From Streptomyces parvulus (GTDB lineage: Bacteria; Actinomycetota; Actinomycetes; Streptomycetales; Streptomycetaceae), in the NCBI RefSeq assembly GCF_014648855.1, contig NZ_BMRX01000014.1, forward strand, positions 124,001 to 188,000: a DNA stretch of 64,000 bases, written 5' to 3'. The notes under the pieces are model-generated. The model ran no database searches. It saw only the letters and a list, made by a program, of their open reading frames with translations, and was not told where the DNA came from. Made by a program: the position numbers and the translations under genes. This document shows positions 17,256 through 25,804 of this stretch, piece after piece (the stretch's first letter is position 1; every line of letters begins with the position of its first letter).

Positions 17256-18941
17256 GTGACCAGTCGACACAGATCGTCCGAGAAACCCGCCCCGACGTCC
17301 GCCGTGCCCGCGGGCGTCCGAACTCCCAGCCGCCGTACGGTCGTCAAGGCCGCGGCGGCCGGCGCCGTCCTGGCCGCCCCGCTCGCCGCCGCGCTGCCCG
17401 CGGGCGCCGCCGGCGCGGCCCCCGCCTTCCTGCACGGCGTCGCCTCCGGGGACCCGCTGCCCGACGGCGTCCTGCTGTGGACCCGGGTGACACCGGTGCC
17501 CGAGGCCATACCGGGCTCGGGCGCCGGTCCGGACACCCCGGTGAACTGGGTCGTCGCCACCGACAAGGCCCTCACGAACATCGTCGCCAAGGGCTCCGTC
17601 ACCGCGACCGCCGGCTCCGACCACACCGTCAAGGCGGACGTGCGCGGTCTCGCGCCGGCCACGGACTACTGGTTCCGCTTCTCCGCGGGCCCCACCGACT
17701 CCCCCGTCGCCCGCACCCGCACCGCACCGGCCGCCGGCGCGGCCGTCGCCGGGCTGCGGTTCGGCGTGGTCTCCTGCGCCAACTGGGAGGCCGGGTACTT
17801 CTCGTCGTACCGCCATCTCGCGGCCCGCGGCGACCTGGACGCCTGGCTGCACCTGGGCGACTACATCTACGAGTACGGCACCGGCGAGTACGGCACCCGG
17901 GACACCGTCGTACGGCCGCACGCCCCGGCCCACGAGATCCTCACGCTCGCCGACTACCGCATCCGGCACGGCCGTTACAAGACCGACCCCGACCTCCAGG
18001 CGCTGCACGCCACCGCGCCCGTCGTGGCCATCTGGGACGACCACGAGATCGCCAACGACACCTGGTCGGGCGGCGCCGAGAACCACACCGAGGGCGCCGA
18101 GGGCCCCTGGGCGGCGCGTCAGGCCGCGGCCAAGCAGGCCTACTTCGAGTGGATGCCGGTGCGCCCGGCGATCGCCGGCACCACCTACCGGCGGCTGCGC
18201 TTCGGCAAGCTGGCCGACCTCTCGCTCCTCGACCTGCGCACCTACCGCTCCCAGCAGGTGGCGCTCGGCAACGGCGACGTGGACGACCCGGACCGCACCC
18301 TCACCGGCCGCGCCCAGCTCGACTGGCTCAAGTCCGGCCTCGCCGCCTCGGACACCACCTGGCGGCTGGTCGGCAACCCCGTGATGATGGCGCCGTTCGC
18401 CATCGGCTCGCTCTCCGCGGAGCTGCTCAAGCCGCTCGGCGAGCTGCTCGGCCTGCCCAGGGAGGGCCTCGCCCTCAACACCGACCAGTGGGACGGATAC
18501 ACCGACGACCGCCGGGAGCTGCTGGCCCACCTGCGCGCGAACGCCGTCCGCAACACCGTGTTCCTCACCGGCGACATCCACATGGCGTGGGCCAACGACG
18601 TGCCGTACAACGCCGGCACGTACCCGCTGTCCGCCTCCGCCGCCACGGAGTTCGTCGTCACCTCGGTGTCCTCCGACAACCTCGACGACATCGTGAAGGT
18701 CCCCGAGGGCACCGTCTCGGCGGTCGCGGCGCCGGTCATCCGGGCCGCGAACCGGCACGTCCACTGGGTCGACACCGACCGGCACGGGTACGGCGTGCTG
18801 GACATCACGGCGGAGCGCGCGCAGATGGACTACTACGCCGTCTCCGACCGCACCGACCCGGACGCCACGTCCCGGTGGGTCCGCTCCTACCGCACCCGCA
18901 GCGGCACCCAGCGGGTGGAGCGCGTCTACTCGCCCGCCTGA
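17256..18941 (+). CDS. phoD: PhoD-type alkaline phosphatase / phosphodiesterase
   Basis: A 561-aa secreted metallophosphatase. The N-terminus carries a twin-arginine signal (SRRTVVKAAAAGAVLAAPL, Arg26-Arg27) ending in an Ala-rich cleavage region near 53. The mature part has PhoD features: HGVASGDPLPDGVLLWTRV, WLHLGDYIYEYG, IWDDHEIANDTW and LTGDIHMAW, which carry the Fe/Ca ligands. Such enzymes release phosphate from phosphodiesters, including teichoic acids, and in Streptomyces they belong to the phosphate-starvation response. The gene follows a 12-bp inverted repeat. Its 3' end overlaps the convergent hydrolase gene by 16 bp. Confidence 0.95.
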   Translation: MTSRHRSSEKPAPTSAVPAGVRTPSRRTVVKAAAAGAVLAAPLAAALPAGAAGAAPAFLHGVASGDPLPDGVLLWTRVTPVPEAIPGSGAGPDTPVNWVVATDKALTNIVAKGSVTATAGSDHTVKADVRGLAPATDYWFRFSAGPTDSPVARTRTAPAAGAAVAGLRFGVVSCANWEAGYFSSYRHLAARGDLDAWLHLGDYIYEYGTGEYGTRDTVVRPHAPAHEILTLADYRIRHGRYKTDPDLQALHATAPVVAIWDDHEIANDTWSGGAENHTEGAEGPWAARQAAAKQAYFEWMPVRPAIAGTTYRRLRFGKLADLSLLDLRTYRSQQVALGNGDVDDPDRTLTGRAQLDWLKSGLAASDTTWRLVGNPVMMAPFAIGSLSAELLKPLGELLGLPREGLALNTDQWDGYTDDRRELLAHLRANAVRNTVFLTGDIHMAWANDVPYNAGTYPLSASAATEFVVTSVSSDNLDDIVKVPEGTVSAVAAPVIRAANRHVHWVDTDRHGYGVLDITAERAQMDYYAVSDRTDPDATSRWVRSYRTRSGTQRVERVYSPA

Positions 18942-19522
18942 GCCGTCCCCTCGCCGAGCGAGTCGAGGAAGCCGAGCGCCACCCGCCAGGTGGCCTCGGC
19001 CGCCTCCTCGTCGTAGTCCGGCAGCTCGGGGTCGGTGTAGAGGTGGCCCGCCCCGGCGTACCGGTGCACCTCCACGTCGGCGCCGATCCGGCCCATCTGG
19101 AGATACCAGGCACTCAACCAGTCGTCCGTCTCGAAGGCGTCCGGCTCGGCCACGTGCAGCTGGACCGGCAGGTCGTCGACCGAGGCGTTGGCCGCGATGT
19201 CCGAGGTGCCGTGCAGCAGGAGCAGTCCGCGCGCCCGGTGGTCGCCGAGGGCGAGGGTCTGGGCGATGGACGCGCCGAGCGAGAACCCGGCGTACACCAG
19301 TCCGCGCTCCGAGTAGGGGGCGGCGGCCAGCACCGCCCGCTTGAGCAGCTCCTCCCGGCCGATCCCGTCCTGGTGGGCCATGCCCTCCTCGACCGTGTCG
19401 AAGGTGCGTCCCTCGTAGAGGTCCGGGGTCCACACCTGGTGCCCGGCGTCGCGCAGCCGGTCGGCGGCCTGCCGCACCGCGGGCCTCGGACCGAGGGTCG
19501 AGTGAAAGAGCACGATGTTCAT
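18926..19522 (-). CDS. Dienelactone-hydrolase-like alpha/beta hydrolase
   Basis: A 198-aa alpha/beta hydrolase of the DLH family. The nucleophile elbow is GFSLGAS with Ser81, where classical dienelactone hydrolases have Cys. His160 (AGAGHLYTD) and an Asp in the EPDAFETDDW segment (about 128-134) complete the likely triad. The start MNIVLFHSTLGPRPAV is at the ATG at 19522; longer frames upstream have no similarity. The substrate is unknown. It is convergent with phoD, overlapping by 16 bp, and divergent from the MscS gene. Confidence 0.88.
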   Translation of the reverse strand: MNIVLFHSTLGPRPAVRQAADRLRDAGHQVWTPDLYEGRTFDTVEEGMAHQDGIGREELLKRAVLAAAPYSERGLVYAGFSLGASIAQTLALGDHRARGLLLLHGTSDIAANASVDDLPVQLHVAEPDAFETDDWLSAWYLQMGRIGADVEVHRYAGAGHLYTDPELPDYDEEAAEATWRVALGFLDSLGEGTAQAGE

Positions 19523-19627
19523 GGGGCCATCGTGCCAGCCGGGTGTGACGGCCCGGCGCGCGGCGGCACCCCGGGCGGGACGCAAGTCACAGGTTCGGGG
19601 CACGCCCCGGGCGGTTACGTTCGAGGG

Positions 19628-20755
19628 ATGGAGACCATACTCCGCCCGCTGATCGTGGTCGGCGGCTCGGTCCTGCTGACCCTGGTCATCGGCTGGGCCA
19701 CCGACCTGTTGCTGCGCAAGGCCGACGGACGGCACCCCGAGACACCGCTGTGGGGGCTGCTGCGCCGCGCCCGCGTGCCCTACCAGCTCCTGCTCTGCTC
19801 GGCCCTGCTGAGAGGGTCCTACGTCGAGGCACAGGTCTTCCCGGACCACCGCACGGGTGTCGGCCGGACGCTGACGCTGGTACTGATCGGCTCAGCGGCC
19901 TGGATGGTGGTCCGGATCGCCGCCGCGGTCGTCGAGACGTCGTACTCCCGCTACGCGCACGCCCACTCCCAGCGCAACCCCGCCCGGGTCCGCCGGGTGC
20001 GCACCCAGGTGTCGCTGATCATGCGGGTGGTGACGGCCGTCGTCGGCGTGGTCGCCGTGTCCTCGATGCTCCTGACCTTCCCGGCGATGCGCGCGGCGGG
20101 CGCCTCGCTGCTGGCCTCGGCCGGTCTGCTCGGCATCGTGGCCGGCATAGCCGCCCAGTCGACGCTCAGCAACATGTTCGCCGGGTTCCAGATCGCCTTC
20201 GGCGACATGGTGCGCATGGGCGACACGGTCGTGGTGGACGGCGAGTGGGGCACCGTCGAGGAGATCACGCTGACGTACCTGACCGTGCGCACCTGGGACG
20301 AGCGCCGGATCACCATGCCGGTGTCGTACTTCACCTCCAAGCCGTTCGAGAACTGGTCGCGCGGCACCCCGCAGATGACCGGGACCGTCTTCTGGCACCT
20401 CGACCACACGGCGCCGCTGGACCGGATGCGCGAGCGGCTGCGCGACCTGCTGCGCGAGTGCCCGGCCTGGGACGGGCGCGACTACAACCTGACGGTCACG
20501 GAGACCACCCAGAACACCATGCAGGTGCGGGCCCTGGTGACGGCGAAGGACGCGGACGACATCTGGACGGTGCGGGTCACGGTCCGCGAGGGGATGATCC
20601 GCTGGCTGGCCGAGGAGCACCCGTACGCCCTGCCGCGGGTCAACACGGCCGACGCGGCGCTCCGGCCGGCCCGCGACGGCGTCCACCGGCCCCGCCGCTC
20701 CGCCGACGGGGGAGGATTGCGCCGCTTCCCGGAGCACCCGACGAAGAGCCTGTGA
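19628..20755 (+). CDS. Small-conductance mechanosensitive channel (MscS family)
   Basis: A 375-aa membrane protein. Helices occur at about 5-25, 50-65, 80-100, 130-150 and 155-180, the last being the Gly/Ala-rich pore helix (ASAGLLGIVAGIAAQSTLSN). It is followed by the MscS beta domain (GDTVVVDGEWGTVEEITLTYLTVRTWD) and an alpha/beta C-terminal domain. It would open under hypo-osmotic tension. It starts MSCS-like METILRPLIVVGG at the ATG at 19628 and ends convergently 24 bp from the antiporter gene. Confidence 0.93.
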   Translation: METILRPLIVVGGSVLLTLVIGWATDLLLRKADGRHPETPLWGLLRRARVPYQLLLCSALLRGSYVEAQVFPDHRTGVGRTLTLVLIGSAAWMVVRIAAAVVETSYSRYAHAHSQRNPARVRRVRTQVSLIMRVVTAVVGVVAVSSMLLTFPAMRAAGASLLASAGLLGIVAGIAAQSTLSNMFAGFQIAFGDMVRMGDTVVVDGEWGTVEEITLTYLTVRTWDERRITMPVSYFTSKPFENWSRGTPQMTGTVFWHLDHTAPLDRMRERLRDLLRECPAWDGRDYNLTVTETTQNTMQVRALVTAKDADDIWTVRVTVREGMIRWLAEEHPYALPRVNTADAALRPARDGVHRPRRSADGGGLRRFPEHPTKSL

Positions 20756-20779
20756 CCCGGCTCGTCCCGGGTCCGCCGC

Positions 20780-22366
20780 TCAGCGCAGGCTGCGCACGTC
20801 CAGGTGGCGCAGCACCCGGTCCACGATCTCCGGGTCGGAACCGGGCTCGCTGCGCGCCGCGAGGATCTCGTGCCGGGCGGCGCTGAGCATCTCGCCCTGG
20901 ATGCGCCGGACGCGCTTGATCCGCCGCGCCCGCTGCTCCTGCGCCTCCCGGCGCTCCTCGTCCCCGAGGTCCGGGCTGATCCGGATCCCGATGTCGTAGG
21001 CGCGCCGCAGCATCTGCTCGGACAGCTCGTCCGGCAGCTCCTCCACCGACTCGATCTCCTTGAGCCGCTGCTTGGCCGCCTTGGCCGCGCGCAGGCCCAG
21101 CGCCTTCTCGTAGGCCTGCTCCCGCTCGGTGTCCGCCCGTACGCCGAGCCGGCCCACCAGCCAGGGCAGGGTCAGCCCCTGGAGCAGCAGCGTGACCATG
21201 ATCACCCCGAAGGCGATGAAGATGATCTCCTCGCGGTTGGGGAAGGCCGCGCCGTCATCGGTCTCCAGCGGGATGGCGAGGGCCAGCGCGACCGAGGCCA
21301 CGCCGCGCATGCCGGCCCACCACATGACGACGGTCTCCCGCCAGCTGGTCGGGATGTCCTCGTCCTGGTCGCGTCTCGCGTGCAGCCGCTGGGTCAGCCA
21401 GGTGGCGGGCAGCAGCCACAGCAGCCGGACCAGGATGACGACGGCGCTGACCGCGGCGGCCCAGCCGAGCAGCTCGGTCCAGCGCCCGGACGCGGTGCGG
21501 ATCGCGTTGTGCAGTTCGAGGCCGATCAGGCCGAAGGCCACGCCGGTGACCAGGGTGTCCACGACGTCCCACACGGTGTGCCCGGCGAGCCTGGTCATCA
21601 CGTCGTCCGCGTCCGAGGCGTACTCGGCGAGGAACATCGCGGTGGTGAGGACGGCCAGCACGCCCGAGCCGTGCAGTTCGTCGGCGGCGACGTAGCTGAC
21701 GAACGGCACCAGCAGGGTCAGGCCGATCTGGAGCGTCGGGTCCTCCAGGACGCTCATCAGCTTGTTGGAGCCCCAGCCGAGCGCGAGCCCGACGGCGACG
21801 GCGACGACGGCGGACAGCACCAGGTCGAGCCCGGCCTCCCAGGCGGAGAAGGTGCCGCTGACGGCGGCGGCGATGGCCACGTGGTACAGGACGATCGCCG
21901 TGACGTCGTTGAACAGCCCCTCGCCCTCCAGGATGGAGACCAGGCGGCGCGGCAGCCCCAGCTGGCCGGCGACGGCGGTCGCCGCGACCGGGTCCGGCGG
22001 CGCCACCAGCGCGCCCAGCGCGAAGGCGGCGGCGAGCGGCAGCCCGGGGACGATCGCGTGGGCCACGGTGGCCACGCAGGCCATGGTGAGGAAGACCAGC
22101 GCCACCGCCAGCAGGAAGATGGGCCGCTTGTTGGCCGCGAACTGCCGCCAGGAGGTGCGCCGCACGGCCGCGTACAGCAGCGGGGGCAGCAGGGCCGGCA
22201 GGATGATCTCGGGCGGGATGTCGACGTTGGGCACGAAGTCGAGCAGGGCGAGGACGATCCCGAGGACCGTCATCAGCACCGGCGCCGGCAGCCCGAGCCG
22301 GACGCCGAGGGGGACGCTGAGCAGGGCCCCGAGCAACAGCAGGAACAACAGGGCCAACTGATCCAC
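20780..22366 (-). CDS. Na+/H+ (or K+/H+) antiporter, CPA1 type
   Basis: A 528-aa cation/proton antiporter with about 12 membrane helices in the first 410 residues. Ion-binding signatures are APPDPVAATAV and EGLFNDVTAIVLYH, the ND motif of CPA1 electroneutral antiporters. The charged cytoplasmic tail of about 115 residues may be regulatory. Two GTG starts are 6 bp apart. I choose 22366 (MDQLALLFLLLL) because GGAG is 8 nt upstream; the start at 22372 would have only 2 nt of spacing. Confidence 0.92.
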   Translation of the reverse strand: MDQLALLFLLLLGALLSVPLGVRLGLPAPVLMTVLGIVLALLDFVPNVDIPPEIILPALLPPLLYAAVRRTSWRQFAANKRPIFLLAVALVFLTMACVATVAHAIVPGLPLAAAFALGALVAPPDPVAATAVAGQLGLPRRLVSILEGEGLFNDVTAIVLYHVAIAAAVSGTFSAWEAGLDLVLSAVVAVAVGLALGWGSNKLMSVLEDPTLQIGLTLLVPFVSYVAADELHGSGVLAVLTTAMFLAEYASDADDVMTRLAGHTVWDVVDTLVTGVAFGLIGLELHNAIRTASGRWTELLGWAAAVSAVVILVRLLWLLPATWLTQRLHARRDQDEDIPTSWRETVVMWWAGMRGVASVALALAIPLETDDGAAFPNREEIIFIAFGVIMVTLLLQGLTLPWLVGRLGVRADTEREQAYEKALGLRAAKAAKQRLKEIESVEELPDELSEQMLRRAYDIGIRISPDLGDEERREAQEQRARRIKRVRRIQGEMLSAARHEILAARSEPGSDPEIVDRVLRHLDVRSLR

Positions 22367-22400
22367 GGTCACCGCTCCGGTGGGGTCTCGGCGTTCACAC

Positions 22401-22419
22401 GGCAGGCCTCAAGCCTGCC
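22401..22419 (-). terminator. Hairpin downstream of the GNAT gene
   Basis: Perfect 7-bp arms (GGCAGGC / GCCTGCC), 5-nt loop, between the GNAT stop and the antiporter start. Confidence 0.5.
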
Positions 22420-22456
22420 ACGCCACCCGCCCCACCAGCCGTTTCGGCGCCCTGGG

Positions 22457-22942
22457 CTACAGGGCGCGCCGCATCGCCCGGTGGGGTATCCCGGCGTCGG
22501 GGAACTCGGGGCCGTACGCCGCGTACCCCAGCCGCTCGTAGAAACCGAGGGCGTGGGTCTGCGCGTGCAGGTCCACCGCGGTGAGCCCCCGCGCGCGTGC
22601 CGCGTCCTCCACCGCCCGCACCAGCGCCGCGCCGACGCCCAGTCCGCGGGCCGACGCGGTCACCGCGAGGCGGCCGAGCGAGCCGACGGCCGGGTCGCCG
22701 TCGCCGTTCTTCGCGGCCGCCGCCGTACCGTGCAGGAGCCGGCCGGTGCCCAGGGCCTCGCCGTCCGCCCGGACCGCGAGGACGTGGACCGCGTCCGCGT
22801 CGTAGGCGTCGTACTCGATGTCCTCGGGGACCCGCTGCTCGGCGACGAAGACGTCCTTGCGCACCGCGAAGCAGGCCTCGCGGTCGGCCGGGTCCTCGGC
22901 GACGCGGACCTCGTAGTCCGGCGCCGGGTCGATGGCGCTCAT
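22457..22942 (-). CDS. GNAT N-acetyltransferase (ElaA-like)
   Basis: A 161-aa single-domain acetyl-CoA N-acyltransferase. It shows RKDVFVAEQRVPEDIEYD near the N-terminus as in the ElaA group, the acetyl-CoA loop LAVTASARGLGVGAALV (Q/RxxGxG/A), and HALGFYERLGYAAYGPEF at the C-terminus. The substrate is unknown. The ATG at 22942 overlaps the stop of the pseudouridine-synthase gene as ATGA, so the two are coupled. Confidence 0.9.
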   Translation of the reverse strand: MSAIDPAPDYEVRVAEDPADREACFAVRKDVFVAEQRVPEDIEYDAYDADAVHVLAVRADGEALGTGRLLHGTAAAAKNGDGDPAVGSLGRLAVTASARGLGVGAALVRAVEDAARARGLTAVDLHAQTHALGFYERLGYAAYGPEFPDAGIPHRAMRRAL

Positions 22943-23883
22943 CCGTAGGTCTCCTCGCGGACCAGGTCGAGGGCGCGCTGGAGGTCCTCGGGGTAGTCAC
23001 TGGCGTACTCCACCCAGTCGCCGGTGCCGGGGTGCTCGAAGCCGAGGCGGACCGCGTGCAGCCACTGGCGGGTCAGGCGCAGCCGCTTGGCGAGGACCGG
23101 GTCGGCGCCGTAGGTCAGGTCGCCGACGCAGGGGTGGCGGTGGGCGGCCATGTGGACGCGGATCTGGTGGGTGCGGCCCGTCTCCAGCTTCACGTCGAGC
23201 AGGGAGGCGGCGCGGAAGGCCTCGATGAGGTCGTAGTGCGTGACGGAGGGCTTGCCCTCGGCGGTGACGGCCCACTTGTAGTCGTGCTGCGGGTGGCGGC
23301 CGATGGGGGCGTCGATGGTGCCGCTGGTCGGGTCGGGGTGGCCCTGCACGAGCGTGTGGTAGCGCTTGTCGACCGTGCGCTCCTTGAACTGGCGCTTGAG
23401 CGAGGTGTACGCGCGCTCCGACTTGGCCACCGTCATCAGGCCGGAGGTGCCGACGTCGAGGCGGTGCACGATGCCCTGCCGCTCGGCGGCGCCGGAGGTG
23501 GAGATGCGGTACCCGGCGGCGGCCAGTCCGCCGATGACGGTCGGCCCGTTCCAGCCCGGGGAGGGGTGGGCGGCGACGCCGACCGGCTTGACGATCACGA
23601 CCACGTCCTCGTCGTCGTGCACGATCTCCATGCCCTCGACGGGCTCGGCGACGATCTGCACCGGCGCGGGCGCCTGCGGCATCTCGACCTCCAGCCAGGC
23701 GCCGCCGTGCACGCGCTCGGACTTGCCGACCACCGAACCGTCGACCTGCACCTTGCCCGCCGCGGCGAGCTCCGCGGCCTTGGTACGGGAGAAGCCGAAC
23801 ATGCGGGAGATGGCGGCGTCGACGCGCTCGCCCTCCAGGCCGTCGGGCACGGGCAGGGTGCGGATCTCGGGAATCGTGCTCAC
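22939..23883 (-). CDS. rluD: RluD/RluA-family 23S rRNA pseudouridine synthase
   Basis: A 314-aa enzyme with an N-terminal S4 RNA-binding domain (FSRTKAAELAAAGKVQVDG, about 31-50) and a catalytic domain with HRLDVGTSGL, where Asp143 is the nucleophile. It modifies uridines, by analogy in 23S rRNA helix 69; the exact targets here are not shown. The GTG start at 23883 is where family similarity begins. The gene sits downstream of lspA, the same pairing seen in many bacteria, and overlaps the GNAT gene. Confidence 0.92.
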   Translation of the reverse strand: MSTIPEIRTLPVPDGLEGERVDAAISRMFGFSRTKAAELAAAGKVQVDGSVVGKSERVHGGAWLEVEMPQAPAPVQIVAEPVEGMEIVHDDEDVVVIVKPVGVAAHPSPGWNGPTVIGGLAAAGYRISTSGAAERQGIVHRLDVGTSGLMTVAKSERAYTSLKRQFKERTVDKRYHTLVQGHPDPTSGTIDAPIGRHPQHDYKWAVTAEGKPSVTHYDLIEAFRAASLLDVKLETGRTHQIRVHMAAHRHPCVGDLTYGADPVLAKRLRLTRQWLHAVRLGFEHPGTGDWVEYASDYPEDLQRALDLVREETYG

Positions 23884-23960
23884 CCGTCGAGTATGCAGGA
23901 CGGGCCGGACACTCCCGAACGCGCGCTCCATGCCTGTGGACGGTCACCGCCCGCGAACGC

Positions 23961-24554
23961 TCAGTCCTTGTGGACGGTCCCGTCCGGGTCCAGGCCGCGG
24001 AAGGAGAGGATCACGATCAGGATGCCGCCGCAGACGATCGCCGAGTCGGCGAGGTTGAAGACGGCGAAGTGCTTGGGCGCGATGAAGTCCACCACCGCGC
24101 CCTTGAAGACGCCCGGCGAGCGGAAGATCCGGTCGGTGAGGTTGCCGAGGGCACCGCCGAGCAGCAGACCGAGCGCGACCGCCCACGGCAGGCTGTACAG
24201 CTTGCGGGCGAGGCGGGCGATCACGACGATCACGGCGGCCGCGATGACCGTGAAGATCACCGTGAAGGCCTCGCCGAAGCCGAAGGCCGCGCCCGCGTTG
24301 CGGATGGCCGCGAACCTCAGCCAGTCCCCGATGATCTCGATCGGTTCGTTGTGCTCCAGCTTGGCGACCACGATCATCTTGCTGACCAGGTCGAGCAGGT
24401 ACGCGAACGCGGCGACCGCGAACAGCACGGCGATCCGCCGCCTGCCCCGGGGTCGCTCGGGAGCGCGCTCCTGATCGGCTTCGGGCCGCTCCTCCCCGTC
24501 CCCCGCCGCGTCCGGGGTGTCCGGCGTACCGATGATGCGCTCCGCCTCTGCCAC
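23961..24554 (-). CDS. lspA: Lipoprotein signal peptidase II
   Basis: A 197-aa integral membrane aspartyl protease that cleaves prolipoproteins after diacylglyceryl transfer. Four helices follow a charged N-terminal extension of about 40 residues, longer than in most LspA proteins. The catalytic Asp pair is Asp141 (GNLTDRI) and Asp170 (FNLADS); NAGAAFG and VVDFIAPKHFAVF are also typical. GTG at 24554 is preceded by GAGGGA. It probably shares a transcript with the DksA-like gene upstream (110-bp gap) and rluD downstream. Confidence 0.95.
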   Translation of the reverse strand: MAEAERIIGTPDTPDAAGDGEERPEADQERAPERPRGRRRIAVLFAVAAFAYLLDLVSKMIVVAKLEHNEPIEIIGDWLRFAAIRNAGAAFGFGEAFTVIFTVIAAAVIVVIARLARKLYSLPWAVALGLLLGGALGNLTDRIFRSPGVFKGAVVDFIAPKHFAVFNLADSAIVCGGILIVILSFRGLDPDGTVHKD

Positions 24555-24665
24555 GTGAGTCCCTCAGCCTAGGTACCTGACTGAGGACGAGGGTACGGCA
24601 CACCTTCCGTCCCGTACGTGCTCAGGACCCATACCGGCGCGCGGTGGCGGCGGATCGGCACCGCC

Positions 24666-25466
24666 TCAGTACCGGCGCTCCTGCTTCTGCTTGCACTCGA
24701 CGCACAGGGTCGCCCTCGGGAAGGCCTGCATGCGCGCCTTGCCGATCGGGTTGCCGCAGTTCTCGCACAGGCCGTAGGTACCCGCGTCCAGGCGTTCCAG
24801 GGCGTGCTCGGTCTGGGTGAGCACCTCGCGCGCGGTGGCCGCCAGCGCCAGCTCGTGCTCGCGCGTGATGTTCTTGCTGCCGGTGTCCGCCTCGTCGTCG
24901 CCCGCGCCGTCGCCGGAGTCCCGCATCATGCCCTGCAGCGACCGCTCGGCGGAGTCGATCTCGGTGCGCAGCCGGTCGGCCTCGGACTGGAGCCCGCCGC
25001 GCGCCTCCTCGACCTCTTCCGGGGTCCAGGGCTCCTCACCGGGGCGTACCGCGAGGTCACCGGGGTCCGCAGCGGCGCCGCGGGCCTTGGGAACGGCGGT
25101 CTTGGCCGCCGTGGCCGTGCCAGGAGTCTTCTTCGCAACCACCGTCGTGGCTCCCGTCTGCTCCGCGGCCCGCGCCGCGCCCGCCTTCTTGGCCGTGCTC
25201 TTCTTCGTCGTGCTCTTCCCGGCCGTGCTCTTCTTGGCCGCGGACTTCTTCGCCGTCGCCTTTTCCGCCGGGCCGTGCTCCGTGGTGCTCGCCGCCGCGT
25301 CGCTCTTCTTCGCGGCGGACGTCTTCCTCGCGGCGCCGGCCTTCCCCGCGGCCGCCTTCTTGCCCGTCGTCTTCTTGGCCGTCGTCTTCCTGGCCGTCGT
25401 CTTCTTGGCGGCGGTCTTCTCCGCAGCCGCCTCCGACTGCTCTTCGGCGGTCTTCTTCGCCACCAT
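24666..25466 (-). CDS. DksA/TraR-type zinc-finger protein with Lys/Ala-rich histone-like N-terminus
   Basis: A 266-aa two-part protein. Residues 1-130 are low-complexity repeats of Ala, Lys and Thr (AAKKTTA/RKTTAKK type), like the tails of bacterial histone-H1-like and HU-type proteins, and should bind DNA. Residues 150-266 form a DksA/TraR C4 zinc-finger module: a coiled-coil helix pair, then Cys234, Cys237, Cys255 and Cys258 (CENCGNPIGKARMQAFPRAT). DksA proteins insert their coiled coil into RNA polymerase. The ATG at 25466 has AAGGGG upstream. A 13-bp palindrome lies 14 bp upstream of the start. Confidence 0.9.
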   Translation of the reverse strand: MVAKKTAEEQSEAAAEKTAAKKTTARKTTAKKTTGKKAAAGKAGAARKTSAAKKSDAAASTTEHGPAEKATAKKSAAKKSTAGKSTTKKSTAKKAGAARAAEQTGATTVVAKKTPGTATAAKTAVPKARGAAADPGDLAVRPGEEPWTPEEVEEARGGLQSEADRLRTEIDSAERSLQGMMRDSGDGAGDDEADTGSKNITREHELALAATAREVLTQTEHALERLDAGTYGLCENCGNPIGKARMQAFPRATLCVECKQKQERRY

Positions 25467-25804
25467 GGCCGCGGCCCCTTCACATATTGTGATCTTGCGC
25501 GCGAATCGTGCTGGGACGATAAATCGACTCCGCTCCCGCGGCAACGGGGCACGCCGCCCGATTCGCCCGCCCGCCGTGCGCCACGCGGCGAGCATGAATG
25601 CGTTGTGCCCAGCTCCCCGCCCGGTAATCCGCCCCGGGCGCCCCCGGCCGGGCCGCCCGGAAGCCGTGTGCGCGCCGGTGGCATTCGGGTCACACCGGGC
25701 GCCGCCGGGGCCGTGGGGCGCCGGCCCCGCCGGGCCCCGGGAAACCCCGGGAAAAGGGTCGGCCGCTGTCCGCGCGGCGCCGTACACTGGGCGGAGCGAA
25801 AAGC
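25467..25804. other. Divergent intergenic region between the DksA-like gene and ileS leader
   Basis: No gene seen. The left end (25480-25520) is AT-richer and should hold the promoter of the minus-strand gene. The rest is GC-rich with short inverted repeats (for example GGGCCCC / CCGGGG around 25735-25752). TACACT at 25783-25788 is a candidate -10 for the ileS leader; no good -35 is seen. Confidence 0.5.
25480..25492. promoter_or_regulatory. 13-bp palindrome upstream of the DksA-like gene
   Basis: TCACA-TAT-TGTGA, 14 bp upstream of the ATG at 25466. A perfect inverted repeat in the leader or promoter, possibly an operator. The half-sites are in the opposite arrangement to a CRP site. Confidence 0.45.

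Noticed and set aside
25480..25492. CRP-type binding site
   Set aside because: The order is TCACA-N3-TGTGA, the reverse of the TGTGA-N6-TCACA consensus.
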